Assembly (NCBI RefSeq): GCF_007896895.1
Contig: NZ_VOGW01000130.1
Span: 12,315-56,072 of the forward strand
Reading direction: 5' to 3'
Length of the DNA stretch: 43,758 bases
Source: Streptomyces misionensis
Lineage (GTDB): Bacteria > Actinomycetota > Actinomycetes > Streptomycetales > Streptomycetaceae
Shown in pieces: positions 23,397 to 31,333 of the stretch; position 1 is the first letter of the stretch, and each line of letters opens with the position of its first letter. Under the pieces are notes generated by a model, which worked only from the letters and a program-made list of their open reading frames with translations, ran no database searches and was not told the DNA's origin. The translations under genes were made by a program, and so were the position numbers.

Positions 23397-23987
23397 ATGA
23401 GTACCCGTAGCCGCGCCGTCCTGCTCAGCGTTGTGGCCGTCACCGCGGCCCTGTCCCTGTCCGCGTGCGGCAAGGGCGGCACCTCGGGCGGCGGCGGCAA
23501 CACCAACTTCGTCACCGGCAACAACGGCATCGACACCGCGCCGGTGGGCAAGCGCGCCGCGGCCCCCGACCTCTCCGGCAAGACCATCGACGGCAAGGTC
23601 CTGAACGTCGCCGACTACAAGGGCAAGGTCGTCGTCGTCAACGTCTGGGGTTCGTGGTGCGGTCCGTGCCGCGAGGAGGCCCAGTACTTCGCCAAGGTGT
23701 CGAAGCAGTACGAGGGCAAGGGCGTGCAGTTCGTCGGGATCAACACCCGCGACACCAGCACCACCCCCGCGGTCGCCTTCGAGCAGGCGCACGGGATCGG
23801 CTACCCGAGCCTGTACGACCCCACGGGCAGGCTCATGCTGCGCTTCAAGAAGGGCACCCTGAACCCGCAGATGATCCCCTCCACGCTCGTCATCGACCGG
23901 CACGGCAAGGTCGCCGCGCGGGCGCTGGAGCCGCTGGACGACACCGCGCTGCTGAAGATGCTCAAGCCGGTCGTCGCGGAGAAGTGA
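23397..23987 (+). CDS. TlpA/ResA-like thioredoxin lipoprotein
   Basis: This is a 196-residue membrane-anchored thiol-disulfide oxidoreductase. The signal peptide ends in lipobox LSAC (Cys24). The thioredoxin fold has the active site WCGPC (Cys88, Cys91) and the cis-proline segment MIPSTLVIDRHGKV. As in ResA/CcmG, it should reduce apocytochrome c cysteines outside the membrane before heme attachment. Electrons would come from CcdA, encoded 1 nt downstream of its stop. ATG 23397 has a weak ribosome binding site. It is the first gene of the four-gene cytochrome c maturation operon. Confidence 0.93.
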   Translation: MSTRSRAVLLSVVAVTAALSLSACGKGGTSGGGGNTNFVTGNNGIDTAPVGKRAAAPDLSGKTIDGKVLNVADYKGKVVVVNVWGSWCGPCREEAQYFAKVSKQYEGKGVQFVGINTRDTSTTPAVAFEQAHGIGYPSLYDPTGRLMLRFKKGTLNPQMIPSTLVIDRHGKVAARALEPLDDTALLKMLKPVVAEK

Positions 23988-23988
23988 C

Positions 23989-24771
23989 GTGGGTCCCACT
24001 GTGACGCTGGCCGGCCCGGTGACGCTGGCCGCGCAGAACCAGACGGTGCTCCACGGGGCCCTGCTGGTCGCGCTGCCGCTCGCCCTGCTCGGCGGCCTCG
24101 TCTCCTTCTTCTCGCCCTGTGTCCTGCCGCTGGTGCCCGGCTACCTCTCCTATGTCACCGGGGTCGCCGGCACCGACCTGGCCGAGGCCCGGCGCGGGCG
24201 CATGGTGGCCGGCGCGGCCCTGTTCGTGCTGGGCTTCAGCGCCGTGTTCGTCTCCGGCGGCGCGCTGTTCGGCTCCTTCGGCTGGACACTCCAGGAGCAC
24301 AAGGAGACGCTGTCCAAGGTGCTCGGCGTGGTCATGATCCTCATGGGCGCGTTCTTCATGGGGCTGATGCCCTGGTTCACCCAGCGCGAGTTCCGCCTCC
24401 ACAAGCGGCCGACGGCCGGGCTGGTGGGCGCGCCGATAGTCGGTGCCCTGTTCGGGATCGGCTGGACGCCCTGCATCGGCCCGACCCTCGCCTCGGTGAA
24501 CATCCTCGCGATGCAGGAGTCGAGCGCCGGGCGCGGGGCGACCCTGATGGTCGCCTACTGCCTGGGCCTCGGCGTGCCCTTCGTGCTGGCGGCCGTGGCC
24601 TTCCGCAAGGCCCTCGGCGCCTTCGGCTGGGTCAAACGCCACTACGTGTGGGTGATGCGCATCGGCGGCACGATGATGATCGTGACCGGTGTGCTGCTGC
24701 TGACCGGTGCGTGGGACAGCCTGGTGCAGCAGATGCAGACCTGGTCCAACGGCTTCACTGTGGGGATCTGA
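23989..24771 (+). CDS. ccdA: Cytochrome c biogenesis thiol transporter CcdA
   Basis: This is a 260-residue membrane protein with six predicted helices. It carries the two redox cysteines in SFFSPCVLPLVPGYL (about 43) and GIGWTPCIGPTLA (about 163), the hallmark of CcdA/DsbD-beta. It passes electrons from cytoplasmic thioredoxin to the extracytoplasmic TlpA-like protein. GTG 23989 starts 1 nt after the TlpA-like gene's stop; resB follows 3 nt after its own stop. Confidence 0.95.
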   Translation: MGPTVTLAGPVTLAAQNQTVLHGALLVALPLALLGGLVSFFSPCVLPLVPGYLSYVTGVAGTDLAEARRGRMVAGAALFVLGFSAVFVSGGALFGSFGWTLQEHKETLSKVLGVVMILMGAFFMGLMPWFTQREFRLHKRPTAGLVGAPIVGALFGIGWTPCIGPTLASVNILAMQESSAGRGATLMVAYCLGLGVPFVLAAVAFRKALGAFGWVKRHYVWVMRIGGTMMIVTGVLLLTGAWDSLVQQMQTWSNGFTVGI

Positions 24772-24774
24772 TCG

Positions 24775-26481
24775 ATGAGCAAGACCGAAACCGACAAGGG
24801 CCAGGAGGAGCTCGGCGCCGCCGGGTCCCAGCTGTCCACCGCCCCGCGCGAGGAGCAGCTCTCCGGTGTGCCCGCCATGGGCGTCATCGGCTGGATCCGC
24901 TGGTTCTGGCGGCAGCTGACCTCCATGCGGGTCGCGCTGCTGCTGCTCCTGCTGCTCTCGCTCGCCGCGATCCCCGGCTCGCTGATCCCGCAGACCGGTG
25001 CCGACCTCAACAAGGTCGACGACTTCCGGGCCGCGCACAAGACGCTCGCGCCGGTCTACGACAAGCTCGGGCTGTTCCACGTCTACAGCTCGGTGTGGTT
25101 CTCGGCGATCTACATCCTGCTGTTCATCTCCCTCATCGGCTGCATCGTGCCGCGCGCCTGGCAGTTCACCGGCCAGCTGCGCGGCCGGCCGCCGGGCGCG
25201 CCCAAGCGGCTGGACCGGCTGCCCGCGTACACCACCTGGCGCACGACGGCCGAGCCGGAGGAGGTGCGCGAGGCCGCGCTGAAGCTGCTGAAGCGGCGCC
25301 GCTTCCGTGCCCATGCCGAGGGTGACGCGGTCGCCGCGGAGAAGGGCTATCTGCGCGAAGTGGGCAACCTGATCTTCCACATCGCGCTGATCGTGCTGCT
25401 GGTCGCCTTCGCCTGGGGCCAGATGTACAAGTCGGACGGCACCAAACTGATGGTGGAGGGCGACGGCTTCTCCAACGCGCTGCCGATGTACGACGACTTC
25501 AAGTCGGGCAGCATGTTCCAGCCGGACGAACTGGTGCCGTTCAGCTTCGACCTGAAGAAGTTCACCGGCACCTACGAGACCAGCGGGCCCAACAAGGGCA
25601 CACCGCGCACCTACCAGGCGAAGATCGAGTACAGCACGGGTACGGACGGCACCCGCAAGGCCAAGACCATCAAGGTCAACCAGCCGCTGCACATCGGCGC
25701 GTCCAAGGTCTACCTCGTCAGCCACGGCTACGCCCCCGTGATCACCGTCCGCGACGGCAAGGGCAAGGTCGTCTACCGCGACGCCGTGCCGCTGCTGCCG
25801 CTCGACGGCAACGTCACCTCCAACGGCGTGGTGAAGGTGATGGACGGCTACACCAGCCCGAAGGGCCTGAAGGAGCAGCTCGGCTTCCAGGCGTTCTTCG
25901 TGCCGACCTTCGACCCGAAGGCAGGCACGATGATGTCCCAGTTCCCGGCGCTGGTGAACCCGCTGCTCGCGGTCAACGCCTACCACGGCGACCTCGGGGT
26001 GGACGCGGGCATCCCGCAGAGCGTGTACCAGCTCGACACCACGCACATGAAGGCGTTCAAGGACGACAAGGGCCAGCTGCTGAAGAAGCTGCTGCGGCCC
26101 GGCGACAGCATGCAGCTGCCGAACGGCGCCGGCTCGATCACCTTCGACAAGGAGATCAAGCAGTGGGCCGGCTTCGAGATCGTCCAGGAGCCGGGCAGCG
26201 GCTGGGCGCTGGGCGGCGCGATCGCCGCGATCTTCGGCCTGGCCGGGTCCCTGTTCATCCAGCGCCGCCGGGTCTGGGTCCGGACGGTGCGCGGGGCCGA
26301 CGGCGTGACGGTCGTCGAGATGGCCGGGCTCGGCCGCAGCGAGTCCGCGAAGCTCCCGGAGGAGCTGGGCGACCTCGCCGGAATCCTCTACGACCAGGCG
26401 CCGGGGGCACCCGACCCCGACGACGACTCTTCCCCCATCCCCGACCCTCACGTCGTACCTGCCGAAGGGGCTGAGAAGTGA
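24775..26481 (+). CDS. resB: Cytochrome c biogenesis protein ResB
   Basis: This is a 568-residue ResB/Ccs1. It has a cytoplasmic N-terminus, TM helices at about 50-68 and 110-130, a third near 200-218, a large extracytoplasmic domain (about 220-470) and a final TM (about 480-497), followed by a cytoplasmic tail. The family signatures LTSMRVALLLLLLLSLAAIPGS and ISLIGCIVPRAWQ are present. With CcsB it forms the System II heme-handling and cytochrome c synthetase complex. ATG 24775 has a GGGGATC ribosome binding site. It overlaps ccsB by 4 nt. Confidence 0.95.
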   Translation: MSKTETDKGQEELGAAGSQLSTAPREEQLSGVPAMGVIGWIRWFWRQLTSMRVALLLLLLLSLAAIPGSLIPQTGADLNKVDDFRAAHKTLAPVYDKLGLFHVYSSVWFSAIYILLFISLIGCIVPRAWQFTGQLRGRPPGAPKRLDRLPAYTTWRTTAEPEEVREAALKLLKRRRFRAHAEGDAVAAEKGYLREVGNLIFHIALIVLLVAFAWGQMYKSDGTKLMVEGDGFSNALPMYDDFKSGSMFQPDELVPFSFDLKKFTGTYETSGPNKGTPRTYQAKIEYSTGTDGTRKAKTIKVNQPLHIGASKVYLVSHGYAPVITVRDGKGKVVYRDAVPLLPLDGNVTSNGVVKVMDGYTSPKGLKEQLGFQAFFVPTFDPKAGTMMSQFPALVNPLLAVNAYHGDLGVDAGIPQSVYQLDTTHMKAFKDDKGQLLKKLLRPGDSMQLPNGAGSITFDKEIKQWAGFEIVQEPGSGWALGGAIAAIFGLAGSLFIQRRRVWVRTVRGADGVTVVEMAGLGRSESAKLPEELGDLAGILYDQAPGAPDPDDDSSPIPDPHVVPAEGAEK

Positions 26482-27578
26482 CTCTCGCCGCCGTAACAGA
26501 GCTGGCCGCCGGGACCAACGAGCATCTCGCCAGCATGAGCAACACGCTCATCTACTCCGCGATGACCGTGTACACCCTGGCCTTCCTCGCCTACATCGCC
26601 GAATGGATCTTCGGCAGCCGCAGCAAGGTGGGCCGCACGGCCAACGCGCTCACCGCGGACGACGCCCGGACGGCGAGCCGTCCAGCGGTCACCGTGAAGA
26701 AGGCCGGCGGCACCGCCGTGCTGGAGCGCCCCCAGGTCGTCGTCCGGGCCGCGGCCGGCTCCCGGGACGTGCCGGACGGGCCCGGCGCGCACGGCGGAAC
26801 CGTCCAGGGCGACCTGTACGGCCGGATCGCCGTCTCGCTGACCGTGCTGGCCTTCGTGGTGCACCTGGCGGGCGTGGTGGCCCGTGCCGCCTCGGTGCGG
26901 CGGGCGCCGTGGGGCAACATGTACGAGTTCAGCATCACCTTCACCGCGGTCGCCGTCGGCGTGTACCTGGTGCTGCTGGCGCTGAGGAAGAACGTGCGCT
27001 GGCTGGGCCTGTTCCTGACCACCACGGTCCTGCTGCTCCTCGGCCTCGCCGTCACCGTGCTCTACACGGCCAGCGACCAGCTGGTCCCGGCCCTGCACTC
27101 GTACTGGCTGTACATCCACGTCTCCACCGCGATCTTCTGCGGCGCCGTGTTCTACGTCGGCGCGGTCGCCACGATCCTGTACCTGTTCAAGGACTCGTAC
27201 GAGAACAAGCTGGAGGCCGGCCTGAAGCCCGGCTCCTTCGCCACCTCGGTGCTGGAGCGGCTGCCCGCCTCCGCCACCCTGGACAAGTTCGCCTACCGGG
27301 TGAACGCGGCCGTCTTCCCGCTGTGGACGTTCACGATCATCGCGGGCGCGATCTGGGCGGGCGACGCCTGGGGCCGCTACTGGAACTGGGACCCCAAGGA
27401 GACCTGGTCGTTCATCACCTGGGTCGCCTACGCCTGCTACCTGCACGCGCGGGCCACGGCCGGCTGGAAGGGCCGCAAGGCCGCCTACCTGGCGATGATC
27501 GCCTTCGCCTGCTGGCTGTTCAACTTCTACGGCGTGAACATCTTCGTCACCGGCAAGCACTCCTACGCGGGCGTGTGA
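26478..27578 (+). CDS. ccsB: Cytochrome c biogenesis protein CcsB (ResC/CcsA)
   Basis: This is a 366-residue polytopic membrane protein. The heme-binding WWD motif is clear: WGRYWNWDPKETWSFITW near residue 295-312, with flanking conserved histidines (SYWLYIHVSTA, YACYLHARA). An insert of about 70 residues rich in Ala, Val and Arg follows the first TM helix, as is common in actinomycete CcsB. GTG 26478 overlaps the resB stop (GTGA). Together with ResB it exports heme and attaches it to apocytochrome c. Confidence 0.95.
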   Translation: MTLAAVTELAAGTNEHLASMSNTLIYSAMTVYTLAFLAYIAEWIFGSRSKVGRTANALTADDARTASRPAVTVKKAGGTAVLERPQVVVRAAAGSRDVPDGPGAHGGTVQGDLYGRIAVSLTVLAFVVHLAGVVARAASVRRAPWGNMYEFSITFTAVAVGVYLVLLALRKNVRWLGLFLTTTVLLLLGLAVTVLYTASDQLVPALHSYWLYIHVSTAIFCGAVFYVGAVATILYLFKDSYENKLEAGLKPGSFATSVLERLPASATLDKFAYRVNAAVFPLWTFTIIAGAIWAGDAWGRYWNWDPKETWSFITWVAYACYLHARATAGWKGRKAAYLAMIAFACWLFNFYGVNIFVTGKHSYAGV

Positions 27579-27603
27579 GCCAGGGGTCGCCCACACTGGA
27601 GTC

Positions 27604-28011
27604 ATGAGCGGTTCCATCGCACAGGGCACCAGTCAGACCCACGGGAACACGCACATACTCCACTTCCTGGTGCGGCTCCCGAGGCCCATGGAAGACGTCT
27701 GGACGGCGGTGGCCACCCCCGAGGGGATCGGGGCGTGGTGCACCGCCGTCGGCGTTCTCGAACCCCGTCTGGACGGCGCGGTCTCGCTGCGCGGCCTGGG
27801 CGCCGGCCGGATCACCGCCTGGGACGTGGACCGGGTGGCGGAGTACACGGTCGAGGGCGGCCGGCTCCGGTTCCACCTGGAGCGGGACGGGACGGCGGAG
27901 AGCGTGCTGCGCTTCACGCACGAGTTCCAGGGCGAGGGCCCGACGGACATGGACTGGCGCCGTAAATTCGAACAACTGATCGCCGTGCTGGGGGCGGGCT
28001 CCGGGGCCTGA
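27604..28011 (+). CDS. SRPBCC (START-like) domain protein
   Basis: This is a 135-residue soluble protein with the AHA1/SRPBCC pattern: HFLVRLPRPMEDVWTAVATPEGIGAWC at the N-terminus, then alternating strands (GRLRFHLERDG, ESVLRFTHEF) and a C-terminal helix (WRRKFEQLIAVLGAG). Such domains bind hydrophobic ligands in a central cavity. ATG 27604 follows TGGAG. It is 25 nt after ccsB but is not obviously part of cytochrome c assembly. The ligand is unknown. Confidence 0.8.
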   Translation: MSGSIAQGTSQTHGNTHILHFLVRLPRPMEDVWTAVATPEGIGAWCTAVGVLEPRLDGAVSLRGLGAGRITAWDVDRVAEYTVEGGRLRFHLERDGTAESVLRFTHEFQGEGPTDMDWRRKFEQLIAVLGAGSGA

Positions 28012-28030
28012 AATCCCCCGGTCCGGCGGT

Positions 28031-28729
28031 GTGACGCAGGACACCGGAACGCGGTGCCTGCCGCGGACAACTGGCGGCGTGGACTATTCACTTCACGCCC
28101 GCATCCGAGCGGGCGATCCAGAGGCGTTCCGGGAGCTGTTCCGCGCCCATGCGCAGCTCGTCTTCCGGCACGCGGTACGGGTGTCCGGGGACTGGGCGAC
28201 GGCCGAGGACGTCGTGTCGCTCACGTTCCTGGAGGCCTGGCGGCTGCGCGCCAAGCTGCGGGACGAGGGCGGGACACCGCGGCCCTGGGTGATGGGGATC
28301 GCCGTCAACGTGCTGCGCAACACCGCGCGGGCCGCCCGGCGCCACTCGGCCGCGCTGACCCGGCTGCCGGCCAAGGACACCGTGCCGGACTTCGTCGAGG
28401 AACTGGTCGGCCGCATGGCGGACGCCGAGGAACTGGCCGCGGCCGGCCGGGCGCTGGCCCGGCTGCGCCGGGGCGAGCGTGAGGTGTTCACGCTGTGCGT
28501 GTGGTCCGGGCTGAGCTACGCCGAGGCGGCCCAGGCCCTCGGGGTGCCCGTGGGCACGGTGCGCTCGCGGCTGTCGCGCACCCGCACCCGGCTGCGCAGG
28601 CTCGCCGCCGAGGAACTGGCCACCGGCCGCGGCGGACCGTACGAGCGGATGGAACCCGTCGGCGGCAGCGGACAACAACAGGGCGGCCGCACCACCGCGG
28701 CCCGGTCGGGAGAGGAGACGGACCGATGA
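28031..28729 (+). CDS. ECF-type RNA polymerase sigma factor
   Basis: This is a sigma-70 family factor of up to 232 residues. Region 2 is visible in EAFRELFRAHAQLVFRHAVRV and AEDVVSLTFLEAWRLR. Region 4 is in REVFTLCVWSGLSYAEAAQALGVPVGTVRSRLSRTRTRLRRL. A polar, Gly/Gln-rich C-terminal tail follows. GTG 28031 is the first start; GTG 28079 (VDYSLHARIRAGD) is equally plausible, as neither has a good ribosome binding site. It is coupled by ATGA overlap to a CU044_5270 protein, its likely anti-sigma-like partner. The regulon is unknown. Confidence 0.88.
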   Translation: MTQDTGTRCLPRTTGGVDYSLHARIRAGDPEAFRELFRAHAQLVFRHAVRVSGDWATAEDVVSLTFLEAWRLRAKLRDEGGTPRPWVMGIAVNVLRNTARAARRHSAALTRLPAKDTVPDFVEELVGRMADAEELAAAGRALARLRRGEREVFTLCVWSGLSYAEAAQALGVPVGTVRSRLSRTRTRLRRLAAEELATGRGGPYERMEPVGGSGQQQGGRTTAARSGEETDR

Positions 28730-29784
28730 AGCGGACACCGAGGTTCGGGGAACCGGACCCCGCGGAACTGGCCCGCCTGCTGCCGGCGCCCGGCGACCCG
28801 GAGCTGCCGCGCGACCGCCACCGCCAACTCGAGGACGCCTTCATGGCCCAGATCCAGCACCCCCAGGTCACCACCGCCGGCGAGCCGCCCGCCGAACCCC
28901 GACCGGCCCGCGGGCGCCTGCGCCGGCCGCTGCTGATCGGCGTCCCCGCCGCACTGGCCCTGGCCGGGGTGGCCGTCGTCGCCCTGAGCGCCACCGGCGG
29001 TCCGGGCGCGACGGAGCCCACCCCGGTCGCGGCCCCCGTCGTGGCGATCCAGCCGGGCTCGAACGTCGCGCTGGCCTCCACGGTCGAGCACATCGCCGAC
29101 GCGGCCGGCCGCGGCGCCCTGCCGACGCCCCGCCCGGACCAGTTCATCTACGTCAAGAGCGAGGTGTCGTACACGACCACGTACGTCAACGCGGACACCG
29201 ACACCTCCCGCACCTTGGTGCAGCCCCTGCACACCCGCGAGGTCTGGCTCTCGCCCGACGGGCACAAGGGCTGGCTGGACGAGCCCGGCTACCAGCCCGA
29301 GGGGGGCATCACCCTGGACAGCGACATCACCCGCAACTCCTACGACGAGACCAAGGCACTGCCCACCGACCCCGACGCGCTGCTGAAGAAGATCTACGCC
29401 CGCGCGAGCGGCGAGAGCGACCGGAACCAGCAGGCGTTCACCACCATCGGCGACATCGTCGGCGAGCAGGTGGTGCCGGCCCGGATCGCCGCGGCCCTCT
29501 ACCGGGCCGCGGCCAGGATTCCCGGCGTCGTGGTGGTCCCGCACTCCCAGGACGCCGCCGGGCGCGACGGGATCGCGCTGGCCCGCCTGGACCCGGCGAC
29601 CGGCGAACGCATCGAGTGGATCTTCGACCGGAACACCTACGCCTACCTCGGCAGCCGCGGCGTGCAGATCACCGCGGCCGGCGACGCCGAGCCGGGCACG
29701 GTCACCGAGCGCACCGCGATCCTGGGCCGGGCGGTGGTGGACGCGCAGAAGGTGCGGCCCGCGGCGTCCGGCAGGGCGTCCTGA
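28726..29784 (+). CDS. CU044_5270 family membrane protein
   Basis: This is a 352-residue protein with a cytoplasmic N-terminus (ELARLLPAPGDPELPRDRH), one TM helix (about 69-88) and a large extracytoplasmic domain containing YDETKALPTDPDALLKKIYAR, a hallmark of CU044_5270 proteins. These are typically encoded directly after an ECF sigma factor, as here, and are presumed to act as membrane-anchored partners of it. ATG 28726 overlaps the sigma stop and has a GAGAGGAG ribosome binding site. Its stop lies 1 nt from that of the convergent receptor gene. Confidence 0.85.
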   Translation: MKRTPRFGEPDPAELARLLPAPGDPELPRDRHRQLEDAFMAQIQHPQVTTAGEPPAEPRPARGRLRRPLLIGVPAALALAGVAVVALSATGGPGATEPTPVAAPVVAIQPGSNVALASTVEHIADAAGRGALPTPRPDQFIYVKSEVSYTTTYVNADTDTSRTLVQPLHTREVWLSPDGHKGWLDEPGYQPEGGITLDSDITRNSYDETKALPTDPDALLKKIYARASGESDRNQQAFTTIGDIVGEQVVPARIAAALYRAAARIPGVVVVPHSQDAAGRDGIALARLDPATGERIEWIFDRNTYAYLGSRGVQITAAGDAEPGTVTERTAILGRAVVDAQKVRPAASGRAS

Positions 29785-29785
29785 C

Positions 29786-31333
29786 TCACGCGGGCTTCAG
29801 GCAGCCGCTCTTGTCCAGCGCCTTCCCCTTCGGCCAGGCCAGCTGGACGAACTGGGCCCCGCCCTTGGTCAGCTTCACGATCGGGACGGCCTTGTCGTAG
29901 GGGTTGCCGTGCCTGTCCAGGCAGATCCAGCCGCTCGCGCCGGGCACCCGCAGCGAGCCGACGACACGCGGCCAGACGTTTCCGACGCTGTTGAGGGCGG
30001 GGATGTCCTCGCCCTGGGGCACCACCGCCCGCCGGATGCCTTCCACCGCGAGCCGCACCGCGTCGTAGCCGATGATCAGCTGGCCGTCGTCGAGCGCGAC
30101 CGAGCCGATCGGCCCCCGCTTGTCGTCGTTGAGCAGCCCTTTGAGGACGTAGTAGTCGTCCGTGGACCCGCCGGTCTTCGGCGGGTCGTCCACCCAGGCG
30201 TCGGGGTGGGCGAGGGAGGTGTAGAGCACGGTGAGGTTCTGCTGGAGGGCCTCCTGGTCCAGGTCCTTGTCGTAGGTGAGGTAGGAGGCCTCGTCGCCGG
30301 TGAGGATCTGGAAGGAGTGCTCCTTGCAGCCGCGGCCGCCCAGCACGTTGACGAACTGCTGGAGATCGGCGTGCCGGCCCGCGAACAGGATCGTGTGGGT
30401 GTCCGGGGGCGTGTCGCACACGGTGTGCTTGATGTCCCGGAAGTCGGTCGAGGACTCGGACGGGGTGAAGGGCTGCTCCAGGACCGATGTGTACGGCGAG
30501 CCCTTCAGCAGCGTCCCGAACGACTGCTTGAGCGAGTTCGTGTACGGGTCGCCCGGGTCGGCGTACACCAGGATGGCCTTGTTCCCGTTCGGGTTCGCCT
30601 TGGCGTAGTAGGCGAGCGCGCGGGCCTCGTCGGCGTTGGTCGGCGCCACCCGGGCGAGACCGGGGAACGGGTTGGGCTTGCCGGGCTGCCCGTTGGCGAG
30701 CGTGTCGGCGGTGATGGAGGAGCCGACCACCGCGATCCGGTGCTCGGTCAGCTCCCTGACGGCGGCCTCGTTGGGGTCGGTGCTCTGCCCTATGCCGACC
30801 ACCGCCCGCAGCCGGTCCTTGCCCCCGGTCATGCCTTCCAGCTGGTGGACCGCCGTCTTCCAGGTGTCCTTGCCGGTGCCCGAGTTCGCCAGCACCAGCC
30901 GGATCTTCGGGGACTGGTCCTCACGATTGTGGTTGGCCCAGTACTGCGCGAGATAGGCGCCCTGGAGCTGGTGCTCCACGTCGTTCAGATCGGTCGTCTC
31001 CTGCGAGCTGAACGGCAGCATCAGGGCCACCGTCACATAGGGGTCCGACTTCTGCCCGGTGAGCGAGTCGTTCTCCTTGCGGATCGACTCCACCACCTTG
31101 CTGAACCGGTCCTGCTTGAAGTCGTACGGCCCGGTCGCCACGCCCAGGCACTCCGTGCCGCCCGCCGGGCGCGACACCCCCGGCGCGCACTGCCGGACCT
31201 CCCGCATCAGGGTGCGCACCCCGAAGACCCCGCCGGCCACCAGCACCACCGCGAGCCCCAGGGACAGATACCGGCGCAGCGGGATCTCCCACACGTGCTC
31301 GCGTACCCAGCTCCCCATGCCCCCGACCGCCAT
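29786..31333 (-). CDS. Membrane-anchored periplasmic-binding-type receptor (branched-chain amino-acid binding fold)
   Basis: This is a 515-residue protein with an N-terminal TM anchor (about 22-38), no lipobox and a short cytoplasmic N-terminus. The extracellular part resembles type 1 periplasmic binding proteins of the Leu/Ile/Val family: VTVALMLPFSS, HQLQGAYLAQYWANHN, LRAVVGIGQSTDPNEAAVRELTEHRIAVVGSS and YAKANPNGNKAILVYADPGDPYTNSLKQSF. No ABC permease or ATPase gene is present. Instead, ATG 31333 overlaps by 1 nt the stop of a STAND-like NTPase. It may therefore sense rather than transport a ligand; this is inference from context. Confidence 0.8.
   Translation of the reverse strand: MAVGGMGSWVREHVWEIPLRRYLSLGLAVVLVAGGVFGVRTLMREVRQCAPGVSRPAGGTECLGVATGPYDFKQDRFSKVVESIRKENDSLTGQKSDPYVTVALMLPFSSQETTDLNDVEHQLQGAYLAQYWANHNREDQSPKIRLVLANSGTGKDTWKTAVHQLEGMTGGKDRLRAVVGIGQSTDPNEAAVRELTEHRIAVVGSSITADTLANGQPGKPNPFPGLARVAPTNADEARALAYYAKANPNGNKAILVYADPGDPYTNSLKQSFGTLLKGSPYTSVLEQPFTPSESSTDFRDIKHTVCDTPPDTHTILFAGRHADLQQFVNVLGGRGCKEHSFQILTGDEASYLTYDKDLDQEALQQNLTVLYTSLAHPDAWVDDPPKTGGSTDDYYVLKGLLNDDKRGPIGSVALDDGQLIIGYDAVRLAVEGIRRAVVPQGEDIPALNSVGNVWPRVVGSLRVPGASGWICLDRHGNPYDKAVPIVKLTKGGAQFVQLAWPKGKALDKSGCLKPA

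Noticed and set aside
23962..26451. 829-codon minus-strand frame opposite ccdA and resB
   Set aside because: The plus strand encodes clear CcdA and ResB membrane proteins; the antisense product is low-complexity with His/Gly/Asp repeats and no domain.
29786..31333. Conventional branched-chain amino-acid ABC importer
   Set aside because: There is no permease or transporter ATPase gene, no lipobox, and the only coupled gene is a STAND-like NTPase lacking the ABC signature motif.
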